From CAVSPO01 sp963730005 (GTDB lineage: Bacteria > Actinomycetota > Actinomycetes > Propionibacteriales > Propionibacteriaceae): DNA of 64,000 nucleotides. Position 1 is the first letter of the stretch, and each line of letters begins with the position of its first letter. The stretch spans positions 1 to 64,000 of the forward strand of contig CAVSPO010000002.1 of NCBI GenBank assembly GCA_963730005.1, given 5' to 3'. This document shows, piece after piece, positions 34,263-43,444 of this stretch. The notes beneath the pieces were generated by a model, which saw only the letters and a list, made by a program, of their open reading frames with translations, made no database searches and was not told where the DNA came from. Made by a program: the position numbers and the translations under genes.

Positions 34263-35036
34263 TCACCAGCGCGTCTGCTCCGGGGCCAGCACGGCCAACA
34301 CGCGCCGCTCGACGACCTCGACGAGCGCGTACGCCACCAGGGCGATCAGGGTGACGACCACGACGGTGGACCACAGGGAGGTGTAGCGGCTGGTGGCGGC
34401 GTCCACGGCCATCATGTTGCCCAGACCGGTGCCGGTGGCCAGCCACTCCGCGACGGTGGCGGCGAGCAGGGCGGTCGGCGCGGCGATCCGGGCGGACGCG
34501 AAGAAGGCGGGCGCCATCGCCGGCAGCCGGCCGAGCAGCAGCACGCTGGTCGCGGGTGTGGCGTAGGTCGCGAACACGTCGGCCACCTGCCCGGGCAGCT
34601 GCCCGAGCCCGTACAGGCACGACACCAGGGTGGGGAAGAACGTCATGATCGCCACCACGACGGCGGTGCCGAAGGCCCCGCGTCCGAGCGCGGCGACCAG
34701 GAGCGGAGCGATGGCGATGATGGGCACGCAGCGCAACGCGACCGCGACCGGCGTCAACGCCTGACGCACCCGGTCGACAGGGAGAACACCGAAGCCAGGG
34801 TCACCCCCAGCAACAGTCCGGCGAAGTACCCGGGGATGGCCACCACCGCAGTCTCGGCCATCGCCGTGGCCAGCTCGATCGCGGTGCTCCGGCGCGGCCG
34901 GGGACGAAACCAGCCACGCCCACACGTCCCACGGGCGCTTGGCGAAGTAGGGGTTGAGCCCGAGCAACGCGAACAACCCGATCCAGGCGGCGACGACGAG
35001 CAGAGCTGTCAACAGCACCCCGCCCAGGCCCCGCAC
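34263..35036 (-). pseudogene. ABC permease, NitT/TauT-THI5 type, frame-broken
   Basis: From GTG 35036 (VRGLGGVLLTALLVVAAWIGLFALLG) the frame moves through two shifts (near 34890 and 34768). After the second it gives CVPIIAIAPLLVAALGRG, MTFFPTLVSCLYGLGQLPGQVADVFATYATPATSVLLLGRLPAMAPAFFASARIAAP (EAA loop), and ATGTGLGNMM. It is the last gene of the binder-ATPase-permease-permease operon. The helices are intact if the two indels are corrected. Confidence 0.8.
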
Positions 35037-35902
35037 CCACCGTGCCCACGCCGGACGTCGCGGGTCGGACCCGTGGGGGGCTGAGCAGCACCGTCGGCTG
35101 GTCGGGGGCCAGCCGGCGGGCGACGACCGAGACGATCCAGTAACCGACCAGCGACGCGGCGGTGCTCAGCAGCATCAGCGCCCACAGGCCGTCGGTGTCG
35201 AGGCTCCGCAGCGCCAGGATCGACAGCACGCCGACCCCGCGCTCGGCGCCGGTGAACTCACCGACCAGGGCGCCGAGGAAGGCCGCGGGCACCGAGGCCT
35301 GCAGGCCGGCCGTCAGGTACGGCAGCGCTGCCCGCGCCCGGACGGTGACCAGGGTCGTCCAGCGTCCCCGCCCATAGGTGGCGGTCAGGTCAAGCCACGA
35401 CCGGGGCACCGCGCGCAACCCGACGAGCAACGGGACCAGCGTCAGGTAGTAGACCGCCAGGGCGGCCAGGGTGATCTGGGGACCGTCACCGAACCCGTAC
35501 ACCAGCCGCAGCAGTGGCCCCAGCGCGACGAGGGGAAGGCAGTAGACGACCAGCGCCAGCCGAAGGACCATCCGCTCCAGGCCGGGCAGCAGCACCACCA
35601 GCAGCGCGAGCAGCACCGCCGCCAGGTTGCCGAGAAGGTAGCCGATCCCCGCCTCGCGGGTGGTGAACCACAGCCCGCGGCCGTAGACCTCGGCGTTCTC
35701 GACGAGCTTGACCACGATGCCGGACGGGACGCCGATCAGGTGGCGGCCCGCCAGGACTGTCCGCGCCGCCAACTCCCACACGGCGACCACCAGCAGTCCA
35801 GCCCAGGACGGTGCGCAGTGCGACCGGGAGAGGAGCCGAGGCCGGACTCCGGTCTGCGGAGGCTTGGCTGGCTGGGCTCGTCATCGCGCTGCGCACCACC
35901 AT
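35009..35902 (-). pseudogene. ABC permease (second), NitT/TauT-THI5 type, frame-broken
   Basis: Starts at 35902 (or ATG 35884), five bases after the ATPase stop. MTSPASQASAD leads into a one-base shift near 35800, then LLVVAVWELAARTVLAGRHLIGVPSG, FTTREAGIGYLLGNLAAVLL, LPLVALGPLLRLVYGFGDGPQ, and the EAA-type loop LDLTATYGRGRWTTLVTVRARAALPYLTAGL. A probable extra base near 35075 would give a stop at 35009-35011; without it the frame runs on to 34801, far into the next gene. Confidence 0.8.
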
Positions 35903-35906
35903 GAGC

Positions 35907-36715
35907 TCAGCGTCCGTCGTCGACGTGCTGGACGACCCCCAGCAACGCACCGATACGGTCGACGAGCTCGGTGAAGCCGCGCGCTGCGCAGCTGCTGCAG
36001 GTGACGCGGCCGCTCGAGGTCGACGGGCAGGTCGGCGATGATCGACCCCGGTCGCGGCGACATCACCAGGATCCGGTCGGCCAGCAGGACCGCCTCCTGG
36101 ATGGAGTGCGTGACCAGCACCGTGGTGGTGACGGCGCCCGACCACAGCGGCGGGAGCTCGATGTTGAGGCGCCGGCGGGTGAGCTCGTCGACCGCGCCGA
36201 ACGGCTCGTCCAGCAACAGCAGCCGCGGCTCGGTGATCAGACATCGCGCGATCGCCGCCCGCTGCCGCATCCCGCCGGACAGCTCCGCCGGGCGCGCCAT
36301 GCTCGAACCCGGCCAGCCCGACCTTTCCGAGCAACTCGTCCACGAGTTGGTGGTCGACCGGTCGGCCGGCAAGTCGCTGCGCCAGGGCGACGTTGCCGGC
36401 GGCCGTCCGCCAGGGCAGCAGGGAGGCGTCCTGGAACGCGATGGCCAGTTCGCCGCGACGGCGAACCGACAGTGGCTCGTCGCCGCCGATCCGCACCGTT
36501 CCGCCGGGGTCGGACTGTTCCAGCCCGGCGATGATGCGCAGCAGCGTGGACTTCCCGCACCCCGAGGGCCCGACCAGCGCGGTGACCGAGCCGGGGGCGA
36601 GAGTGAGGTCGAGGGGCTCCAGGACCACCAGTGGAGCGGCCAGTGTCTGGAAGGTCTTGCCCACCGCGGTGCAGACGACCTCCGGGGCGGTCCGCCCGGG
36701 AGTCGAGCCGGTCAC
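35907..36715 (-). pseudogene. ABC ATPase, NitT/TauT-THI5 type, frame-broken
   Basis: GTG 36715 overlaps the binder stop (GTGA). Walker A GPSGCGKSTLLRIIAGLE, Q loop FQDASLLPW; then after a shift near 36300, signature LSGGMRQRAAIARCL, Walker B LLLDEPFGAVD, switch THSIQEAVLLADRI. A third frame near 35970 gives a natural end (FTELVDRIGALLGVVQHVDDGR, stop 35907-35909). Both shifts are single bases. The protein resembles ATPases of nitrate/sulfonate/hydroxymethylpyrimidine importers. Confidence 0.85.
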
Positions 36716-37737
36716 GCCGTCGGTCCGTCCTTGTACACCTCGTCGAGAATGGAGTGGTCCCAGAGCTCGGGGGTGCTTCCGCGGATGCCCAGCAAGTCGA
36801 ACAGCTGCAGGTTCTCGTCGATCTGCTCATCGGTGAACCACCCGAACCCGAACCGGTCGGTCGTCGGGGAGAACATCAGGTCAAGCTGGACGTCGGCCTG
36901 CTTGCGCTGGGTCTCCAGGTCGAGGCCCGCGTCCGGGTAGGCCTTGACCGTGAGTTCGGCCGCGGCCTGCGGATCGTCCTTGTACAGCTGCCAGCCCCGG
37001 GCGTCGCCGCGGAACAGGCGGACGATCTGGTCGCGCTGCTGCTCGTCCTCCAGGCTGGAACGCCGCACGGTGTACGTCTGGCTCATCGGGTTGTAGCCGA
37101 AGTCGGCCAGCAGCATCGAGTGACCCTCGATGCCCTGGACTGCGAGCGCCACGGGCAGGTCGTTGTAGAAGCAGTAGAGACCGTCCACCTGACCGGCCGT
37201 GAGCACCGCCGGGTCGTACTGGCTGGGCACGAACGTCACCTGGTCCTTGCTCAGGCCGTTGATGGACAGGAAGGCCGACAACCCGGGCGTGTCGGTGCCC
37301 GCGACGCCGATCTTCTTGCCGACGAGGTCCTGTGGCTCGCGCAGCGGAGCCTTGGCCAGCGAAAGGATGGTCACCGGGCTCTTCTGGTACTGGGCGCCGA
37401 TGATGACGAGGTCGGCCCCCTCGGCGTTGGACCTGGCCACACCGTCGGCCACCGAGATGTTCATCGAGGCCGCGCCGCTGACCGTGTTGGCGTCTCCGGC
37501 CACGTTCGGCCCGCCGGCCGCCAGCCTGACGTCGAGACCGAGTTCCTTGAACACGCCACGGTCCTGGGCGAGGTAGGTGCCACCGAACTGCACCGAGTGC
37601 GTCCACGACAACTGATAGGTGACCTGGGCTGCGGCGCCGGACGAGGCGGGGCCACGGCTGCAGCCGACTACTCCGCCCAGCGCGAGCGCACCGAGCCCCC
37701 CGATCATCGCGCGGCGAGAGAAAGCAGGCATGTCCAT
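36712..37737 (-). CDS. NMT1/THI5-like substrate-binding lipoprotein
   Basis: A 341-residue binder. ATG 37737 follows GGAGGTCACCC; the larger open frame upstream is noncoding. The N-terminus FSRRAMIGGLGALALGGVVGC combines a twin-arginine-like start with a lipobox. The NMT1/THI5 domain follows (VTYQLSWTHSVQFGGTYLAQDRGVFKELGLDV). Related proteins bind thiamine-pyrimidine precursors or similar small aromatics. I found no TPP-riboswitch signature in the leader. It is the first gene of an intact-order binder-ATPase-permease-permease operon. Confidence 0.9.
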   Translation of the reverse strand: MDMPAFSRRAMIGGLGALALGGVVGCSRGPASSGAAAQVTYQLSWTHSVQFGGTYLAQDRGVFKELGLDVRLAAGGPNVAGDANTVSGAASMNISVADGVARSNAEGADLVIIGAQYQKSPVTILSLAKAPLREPQDLVGKKIGVAGTDTPGLSAFLSINGLSKDQVTFVPSQYDPAVLTAGQVDGLYCFYNDLPVALAVQGIEGHSMLLADFGYNPMSQTYTVRRSSLEDEQQRDQIVRLFRGDARGWQLYKDDPQAAAELTVKAYPDAGLDLETQRKQADVQLDLMFSPTTDRFGFGWFTDEQIDENLQLFDLLGIRGSTPELWDHSILDEVYKDGPTA

Positions 37738-37879
37738 GGGTGACCTCCGGTCGCTGACAGCTCGATCCCAACCTAGGCGGTCAACACGTCGCCTCCAACC
37801 CCTGAGGCGCATGTTCGCACTCGCGGGAAGCCTGTTTGGGTGACACCCGCAGTATCCCGGTTGGTCTATCGTCGTCCCC

Positions 37880-38734
37880 GTGGTGGGCCAGTCGGAGGGA
37901 CGGGATCGCGAGCGTGACAACTGCCTTCGCGACAGCGCCGCCGCCGACCTGCTGCGCGGCCTGGGGGCAGGACGGGCAACCCCGGCCCTGGCAGGACTGG
38001 CCCGCCTGGCGGTCGGCCGGTTCGTCGCCGACCTGACGGAGATGGACGCCGCCATCGCGCGTGGCGGCCTGGCCGCCGCCGCTGACCTGTTGTTGCCCCG
38101 GTACGCCGGCAATGTGACGATCCGTGGCGGCGGGTGGGTGCCCGGCAACGGCCCACTGGTGGTCGTCGCCAACCACGCCGGCACCGTCGATGCCCCGGCC
38201 CTGTGGCGGCTGCTCGCTGGCCGCGACGACCTGCGAATCATCGCGCTCGACCGGCCCATCCTGCGCGCGTTGCCCCACCTCGCGTCGCGGCTGCTGTACG
38301 TGACGAAGGACGCGGGCGGGCGGACCGGGTTGATCCGCCGGGCGGCCGACCACCTGCGCTCGGGCGGCGCGGTGCTCACCTTTCCCGCTGGGACGATCGA
38401 ACCCGATCCGGTGCTGCGGCCGGCCGACGCCCTGACCTCGCTGGCCACCTGGGGACGCGGGGTGGAGCTCTTTGTGCGACTGGTGCCGGAAACGGCCGTG
38501 CTCCCGGTTGCGGTGTCGGGCGTGATCTCCCCGCGCATGCTGGCGCACCCGCTCGTCCGCCGGCGGCGGACGCCCGAGGATCGCGAGTTGGCCGCCGCGA
38601 CGCTCCAGGTCCTCGTACACGACCGGTCGATCAACCCCGTCCTGTCCGCGGGCGAACCGTTGCGGGGCACCGCGGATCAGGGGGCACTTCGGTCCGCGAT
38701 GGCGGAGCTGCTGCACGGCTGTGTCAGCCGGTGA
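37880..38734 (+). CDS. PlsC-like 1-acylglycerol-3-phosphate acyltransferase
   Basis: A 284-residue protein, GTG start. It has the NHx4D acyl-transfer motif as NHAGTVD near 98-104 and the glycerophosphate-binding FPAGTIEP (usual FPEGT) near 167. Hydrophobic stretches are weak, as in several peripheral acyltransferases. It would esterify lysophosphatidate or a related acceptor. It lies divergent from the THI5-like operon (142 bases between starts) and 64 bases before the end of the convergent PPK2 gene. Confidence 0.85.
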   Translation: MVGQSEGRDRERDNCLRDSAAADLLRGLGAGRATPALAGLARLAVGRFVADLTEMDAAIARGGLAAAADLLLPRYAGNVTIRGGGWVPGNGPLVVVANHAGTVDAPALWRLLAGRDDLRIIALDRPILRALPHLASRLLYVTKDAGGRTGLIRRAADHLRSGGAVLTFPAGTIEPDPVLRPADALTSLATWGRGVELFVRLVPETAVLPVAVSGVISPRMLAHPLVRRRRTPEDRELAAATLQVLVHDRSINPVLSAGEPLRGTADQGALRSAMAELLHGCVSR

Positions 38735-38798
38735 GGGCCGCCGGGCACCTGAGAACCGATGCTGACCTGCCTGCCCGGCACAGGGCGAGGAACGGTGC

Positions 38799-39698
38799 TC
38801 AGTCGTCGACCGAGTCGATGCCTCGTCGCACGATCAGCGGGTCTGGCTCGAACACGACCGCGGTGTCCTTGCCCTCGTAGTCGAACTGGTTGAGGAAGTA
38901 CCGCATGGCGTTGAGCCGGCCGCGCTTCTTGTCGTTGGTCTTGATGGTCACCCAGGGCGCGTGGTCGCGGTCGGTGTTCAGGAAGATCGCATTCTTCGCG
39001 GCGGTGTATTCGTCCCAGCGCTGCAGGGACGCGATGTCCATGTCCGACAGCTTCCACTGCCGCACCGGGTCGAGCTGGCGGATCGCGAACCGGGTGCGCT
39101 GTTCCTGGCGGGACACCGAGAACCACAGCTTGGTGAGAGAGATGCCCGAGTTGACGAGCATCCGTTCCAGCTCGGGGGTTTGCTGCATGAACTGGTCGTA
39201 CTGATCGGCGGTGCAGAACCCCATCACGTGCTCGACGCCGGCACGGTTGTACCAGGAACGATCGAACAGCACCATCTCACCGGTGGTCGGCAGATGCCGG
39301 ACGTACTTCTGGTAGTACCACTCGCCGACCTCGCGCGGCGACGGCTTGGGCAGCGCGACGGTGCGCGCGTAGCGCGGGTTGAGGTGCTCGGTGAAGCGCT
39401 TGATGGTGCCACCCTTGCCGGCGGCGTCGCGGCCCTCGAACAGCAGGATGTGCCGCTGGCCGGCGTCCTGCGTCCAGTACTGGAACTTCAGCAGCTCCAC
39501 CTGCAGGGCGTACTTCTCCTGCTCGTACTCGTTGTGGGTCATCCGTTTGTCGTACGGGTAGCCCTCGCGCCACGTGTCGACGGCGTTGCCGTTGATGTCG
39601 ATCAGGTCGGGATCAGCGCCCGAGACGTCCGGCAGCACGGTGTAGCCGTCCGCCCGCAAACGATCGATGTACTCCCGGAACTCCTGCGAATGCCCCAT
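38799..39698 (-). CDS. ppk2: polyphosphate kinase 2
   Basis: A 299-residue P-loop kinase. Walker A EGRDAAGKGGTIKR at 88-101, lid RYARTVALPKPSPRE, Walker B FDRSWYNRAGVE at 145-156, and the C-terminal segment KLWFSVSRQEQRTRF, typical of class I PPK2. It moves phosphate between polyphosphate and nucleoside phosphates, regenerating ATP/GTP or making polyphosphate. It is cytoplasmic. It is the only polyphosphate gene in the window, with no operon mate closer than the LAL regulator 110 bases upstream on the same strand. Confidence 0.95.
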   Translation of the reverse strand: MGHSQEFREYIDRLRADGYTVLPDVSGADPDLIDINGNAVDTWREGYPYDKRMTHNEYEQEKYALQVELLKFQYWTQDAGQRHILLFEGRDAAGKGGTIKRFTEHLNPRYARTVALPKPSPREVGEWYYQKYVRHLPTTGEMVLFDRSWYNRAGVEHVMGFCTADQYDQFMQQTPELERMLVNSGISLTKLWFSVSRQEQRTRFAIRQLDPVRQWKLSDMDIASLQRWDEYTAAKNAIFLNTDRDHAPWVTIKTNDKKRGRLNAMRYFLNQFDYEGKDTAVVFEPDPLIVRRGIDSVDD

Positions 39699-39808
39699 GC
39701 CTGGCCCCCTTCGTCACGCCGCGTGTCTGTGCCCAGCCTACGAGGGCCCTGCGACATCTGGACGGCGAGAGACGACCATGAGGCAACGTCGCCCACAGCC
39801 ACGACGGG

Positions 39809-42496
39809 TCAGTCGGACGTTGGCCGTTCCGGCAGCACCCCGAGCCGGCGCGCCACCCGGACGGCGTCCCGACGGCTGGTGACATCGAGCTTGCGGTTGA
39901 CCGACTTGAGATGCTGCTTGACTGTGTTGACCGAGATGCCGAGCATCTCGGCGATCTCGATGTTGGAGCTCATCGTCGGCAGGCAGGCGAGGACGGAGAG
40001 CTCCCGGTCCGTCATGGGTTCAGGCGAGAAGTCGGAGGATCGCTCGCCCGTGCTGGCGGCGGTGGCGAGCACATCGTCCACGAACTCTCGGTGCGTGCCG
40101 ACCAGGGACAGGTGCAGTCTCAACTTGGCGGCGAGGCGATCGTTCGGCCGGAGGAAGGGCAACCTGACACCTTCGCCGGCGCCCAGGTCGAGTGCGCGAG
40201 CGAGTGCCTCGGTCGAAGCTGCGTCATGACGGAGACGATCCTCCGCGAGACTCACGACGAGCCACGCCTCAGCACCGAGGTTGCCCGCCTGGTCGAGCGC
40301 TCCGGCAACGGTGTCCCGCACCGACTCGGGGTGGCCGCCGGCGAGCAGGACCCGGGCGCGCGGGACTGCCAGGGGGTCGGGCTCGTTGGCCGTGTCGTGA
40401 GGTACGTGCTGGGCCCGGCGGCCGGACTGGTCGTGGGCGGCCAGCACCTGCCGGGCGTGCTCGTACGAACCGGCTGCCAGTTCCACCTCGATTCGCAAGG
40501 CGGTGCGCAGGCCCGCGATGAGGATCATTCCCGGGCGTGCGACGAGGAGGGCATCGACCTGCGTCAGCCAGTTCCGCGCGCCCGGCAGGTCGCCGAGCAG
40601 GAGTGCGCGGCGCCCAGCCACGAGGAGGAGTCCGCCCTTCAGGAAAGGATCCCGGCCGCGGTCCACGGCGACGTTCCCGAAGTTCAGAGCCCGCTCCGCG
40701 GCCCTGGCATCCCCGCGTTGCACAGCGGCGGACGCGAGCGCCAACCACGCCGCTGCGGACTCCCGACGCAGGTGGGCGCCCGCGGTCCGGGCCTCCTCGA
40801 GGGCTGCGTCGGCGATGGTCCGGCCAGCGACGATCCTCCCGGTCAGCACCTCCGCGAGCGCGAGGTAGCCGGAGTGGTAGACAGACCCGTAACCCCGCAG
40901 GTCGGAGCCCCGGTGGCCAGCGAGTGCCTCCTTCAACAAGGTTCTGGAGAGAAGCGGGTGTCCGGACCACAGCTCCCCGACTGCGAGCATCGCTCGCGGC
41001 ACTCCGCTGTAGGCAGCCCATCCCGGCGCCTTCCCCGTGGCAATCCGCTCCAGGTGTGCGACCGCCCCTGTGGCTGATGAGACCAGTGCGGAAGCGTCCC
41101 CGGCCCCGCGGGCAGCGAACGCCTCGAGAAGAGACAGGTTGAGTTGGGCAAGCGAACGCCGTGGTTCCGGAAGTGCCGCAATCCCGCGGGCGGCAGCCGC
41201 GGCGGAGGCTCGTCCCGCGTCGCTGTCCGCACGAATGAAGGCGCCGAGCGCGAGCAACAACTGCAGCTCGGGGTTGTTGTGGGAGATCTCGGGCGGGACA
41301 CGGGCAGCGAGTTCTGCGAGTTCCGAACGATCCCCGCTGAAGACCTCGACAAAAGCGGATCGCATGGCCACCTGTCCGACCAAATCCCAGTTCTCTGAGG
41401 CGATGGCTTGCTCAAGCGCAGTCAGCCACTCACCCTGTGCCTCATGCCACTCGGCAGCGCGCGTGCGCAGGTCACGCTCCAGGTTGGGGTCCTCCGCGTG
41501 CAGGCGCGCTCGCAGCATCTGGAGCATCAGGGGGTGGTAGCGATACCAGTCGCTCCCCGGCGTCGCAGTGACGAGGGTGTTCTCGCGCGCCATCTCGTGA
41601 AGGACCTGTTCAGCCGCCCTGTCTCCGGTGAGTGCCCTCGCGAGCGCGCCGCACATCTGGTCCTCGACCGAGGTCAGGAGGAGGAACTCGAGACGTTCCG
41701 GTTCCAGACCATTGAGGACCTGTTCCATCAGGTAGCCGGCGACGAGCACTTCGCGCCCGCTGAACTGCCGGACGGCCTCGATCGGGTCGGGAGCGGCCTC
41801 CAACGTCATGAGTGCCAGCCGAAGACCCGCGGGCCAGCCCTCCGTGACCGTCATCAGCTTGCGGAACTCCTGGTCCGGCAGGCTGAGTTCCCTGTCAGCA
41901 AGGAGGAGGCGGGCATCCTCGTCGGAGAAGGTCAGATGGGACGCCCGCACCTCTCCCAATTCGCCCGCAACCCGCAACCGATTGAGCGCCAACGGCGGGT
42001 CGTGGCGCGCGATCAGGACGAGGCGCACGCCAGCGGGCCGCAGCCGGAGGAAATGGTCAAGACCGTCCCATCCTTCTCCCCGGTCGAGCTCGTGCACATC
42101 GTCGAGGACGAGGCACACGTCCCTCCCCTCCAACGAGGCTGCGACGAGTTCCACGAACTCCTCGTCCACCGATTCGGGCACCCGGAGACTCTCAAAGCCG
42201 GCGGGCCCGAGGCAGCGCTCGAGCGCCAGGATTATTGCCAGCCAGGCCCTCACCGGTGAACGAAGGCTGCGGTCGATCGAAACCCACGCGACAGGCCAAG
42301 GCGCCTGTCGGGCCCAGTCGGCGACCGCCAGTGTCTTCCCCGTGCCGGCACCGCCGATCACGAGCGTCACTGGGTGGTTGCGGACCTCGTCGTCGATCAG
42401 GGAGACCACACGGTTTCGGTGGATGACGCTGACCGGAGGTTGCGGCACGGTCAGCTTCGCATCGAGGAGCGACGAGATCGACGTGGAATCGAGCAT
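39809..42496 (-). CDS. LAL/MalT-type LuxR-family transcriptional regulator
   Basis: An 895-residue regulator. ATG 42496 follows GAGGGG; a longer frame begins at 42583. The N-terminal NTPase has Walker A IGGAGTGKT at 47-55 and Walker B CLVLDDVHELD near 128-138. A helical TPR-like region covers about 350-800. The C-terminal LuxR HTH is MTDRELSVLACLP ... NIEIAEMLGISVNTVKQHLKSVNRKL. Such proteins act as ATP-gated activators. It is the last gene of a minus-strand run beginning at the lapA-like gene, whose promoter contains one of the shared palindromes, so it may regulate the whole adjacent island. Confidence 0.9.
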   Translation of the reverse strand: MLDSTSISSLLDAKLTVPQPPVSVIHRNRVVSLIDDEVRNHPVTLVIGGAGTGKTLAVADWARQAPWPVAWVSIDRSLRSPVRAWLAIILALERCLGPAGFESLRVPESVDEEFVELVAASLEGRDVCLVLDDVHELDRGEGWDGLDHFLRLRPAGVRLVLIARHDPPLALNRLRVAGELGEVRASHLTFSDEDARLLLADRELSLPDQEFRKLMTVTEGWPAGLRLALMTLEAAPDPIEAVRQFSGREVLVAGYLMEQVLNGLEPERLEFLLLTSVEDQMCGALARALTGDRAAEQVLHEMARENTLVTATPGSDWYRYHPLMLQMLRARLHAEDPNLERDLRTRAAEWHEAQGEWLTALEQAIASENWDLVGQVAMRSAFVEVFSGDRSELAELAARVPPEISHNNPELQLLLALGAFIRADSDAGRASAAAAARGIAALPEPRRSLAQLNLSLLEAFAARGAGDASALVSSATGAVAHLERIATGKAPGWAAYSGVPRAMLAVGELWSGHPLLSRTLLKEALAGHRGSDLRGYGSVYHSGYLALAEVLTGRIVAGRTIADAALEEARTAGAHLRRESAAAWLALASAAVQRGDARAAERALNFGNVAVDRGRDPFLKGGLLLVAGRRALLLGDLPGARNWLTQVDALLVARPGMILIAGLRTALRIEVELAAGSYEHARQVLAAHDQSGRRAQHVPHDTANEPDPLAVPRARVLLAGGHPESVRDTVAGALDQAGNLGAEAWLVVSLAEDRLRHDAASTEALARALDLGAGEGVRLPFLRPNDRLAAKLRLHLSLVGTHREFVDDVLATAASTGERSSDFSPEPMTDRELSVLACLPTMSSNIEIAEMLGISVNTVKQHLKSVNRKLDVTSRRDAVRVARRLGVLPERPTSD

Positions 42497-42558
42497 GCAC
42501 CCCTCCCCGAGCCGGGAGTCACAAACCCTTGTGATTGGGCGCTCCCACGCCCCGCAGT

Positions 42559-43026
42559 CTAGCCCACCCCCTCGCTGCCGCAATCGGGAACGCCATGCAC
42601 GTGCACTTCGCGAATCTCCAGGGCGAGCTGCTCCAGACGAGCGAGGACTTCGAAGAACGCATCACCGTCGTCCCGCAACGGGACCTCCAGCGTCGTCCTC
42701 GCAGCGTCCTCGCAGAGCTGCGCATCCTCCAGCACGAGCCGCAGCAGGCCGGCGACACGTCCCCTGAACTCGAAGCGGGCAACGGCGGCCGTCAACCGGG
42801 CGGGAGGCTTCTTGCAGCCTGAGGCGCCCGGTCCGGGAATAACCTCCACGTCCCTGATGGCGAGGCCGGAGCGTCGGAGCCGGCCCAACAACCCGATCAG
42901 GTCGGGTTGATCCACGACTGATCCGCGCAACTCGACACCGGCGCCGTCGGACCGCTCCTCGAAACCGACGAGTTCGCTGCGGGCGCCCTCCGACAAGGTG
43001 CCGCGAGCGCAGATCCTGACCTGCAC
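42559..43026 (-). CDS. hypothetical protein in the LAL-regulator operon
   Basis: A 155-residue protein, GTG 43026. No known domain is recognised. The two halves look alternately strand- and helix-rich (VQVRICARGTLS, LGRLRRSGLAIRDVEV; RVAGLLRLVLEDAQL, DAFFEVLARLEQLALEIREVHVHG), perhaps a ferredoxin-like repeat. The first half, ending LRRSGLAIRDVEVIPG, resembles small conserved proteins next to DUF1269/DUF6325 genes in other actinobacteria, as I remember them. It sits between lapA-like and the LAL regulator on the same strand. Confidence 0.55.
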   Translation of the reverse strand: MQVRICARGTLSEGARSELVGFEERSDGAGVELRGSVVDQPDLIGLLGRLRRSGLAIRDVEVIPGPGASGCKKPPARLTAAVARFEFRGRVAGLLRLVLEDAQLCEDAARTTLEVPLRDDGDAFFEVLARLEQLALEIREVHVHGVPDCGSEGVG

Positions 43027-43059
43027 GGTTGCGTCACCCGGCTCGGACTGGACGCGACG

Positions 43060-43281
43060 TCACGCTCGCCGCCGCGAGACAAGCCATCCGGAAAGCAGGC
43101 CCATGCCGAACACGATGCCCATCGTCAGCCATTGTGGCGATGCGATGCTCACCGTGAGGAACTGGATGGTCACGGTGGCCCGGTTCTGCAGGATGAACAC
43201 CACCGCAAGCACGGCCAGGGCGATGCCGATCCAGGTGCGGGCCGAGATGCCGGCGGACTTCGGGGCGCTCTTCTGGTTCAT
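43060..43281 (-). CDS. LapA-like (DUF1049) membrane protein
   Basis: A 73-residue protein. ATG 43281 (after AGGAGGCAC) is chosen over 43320. It has two hydrophobic helices (ARTWIGIALAVLAVVFILQN and WLTMGIVFGMGLLSGWLVS) separated by RATVTIQFLTVSI, the LapA/DUF1049 pattern, and a basic SRRRA tail. LapA-like proteins are envelope-assembly or stress-linked membrane proteins. It heads the minus-strand transcript that contains the LAL regulator and faces the DUF1269 operon across a palindrome. Confidence 0.8.
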   Translation of the reverse strand: MNQKSAPKSAGISARTWIGIALAVLAVVFILQNRATVTIQFLTVSIASPQWLTMGIVFGMGLLSGWLVSRRRA

Positions 43282-43341
43282 GATGTGCCTCCTTCGATCG
43301 GCAGTGTGCACCATCATCAACCTCCCGCGTCGGCCGGCGGA

Positions 43342-43358
43342 TTACCCGTTGCGGGTGA
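43342..43358. promoter_or_regulatory. palindrome site 1: ACCCG-TTG-CGGGT between divergent lapA-like and DUF1269 genes
   Basis: ACCCG 43344-43348 and CGGGT 43352-43356 with T/A outer bases. It lies 69 bases from the lapA-like start and 95 from DUF1269. It shares its arms and 3-base spacing with the palindromes near 48931 and 50772. CAACAT at 43381-43386, 22 bases to its right, could be the DUF1269 -10 box. Confidence 0.65.
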
Positions 43359-43406
43359 TCTGCCAAGGTCACCCAGTGGACAACATGAGTGAGCACAGTC
43401 CACCGC

Positions 43407-43424
43407 TTGCCCGATCACGGGTGA
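43407..43424. promoter_or_regulatory. palindrome site 2 (weaker): TTGCCCG-ATCA-CGGGTGA
   Basis: A second, imperfect copy of the motif, with a perfect right half (CGGGTGA) and a left half with two mismatches and a 4-base spacer, just 21 bases upstream of the DUF1269 start. It may be an accessory or autoregulatory binding site. Confidence 0.45.
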
Positions 43425-43444
43425 CCCCCAAAAAGGAGAAATCG

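Noticed and set aside
37738..37879. TPP riboswitch before the THI5-like operon
   Set aside because: Neither CUGAGA nor the other conserved TPP words is present on the minus strand.
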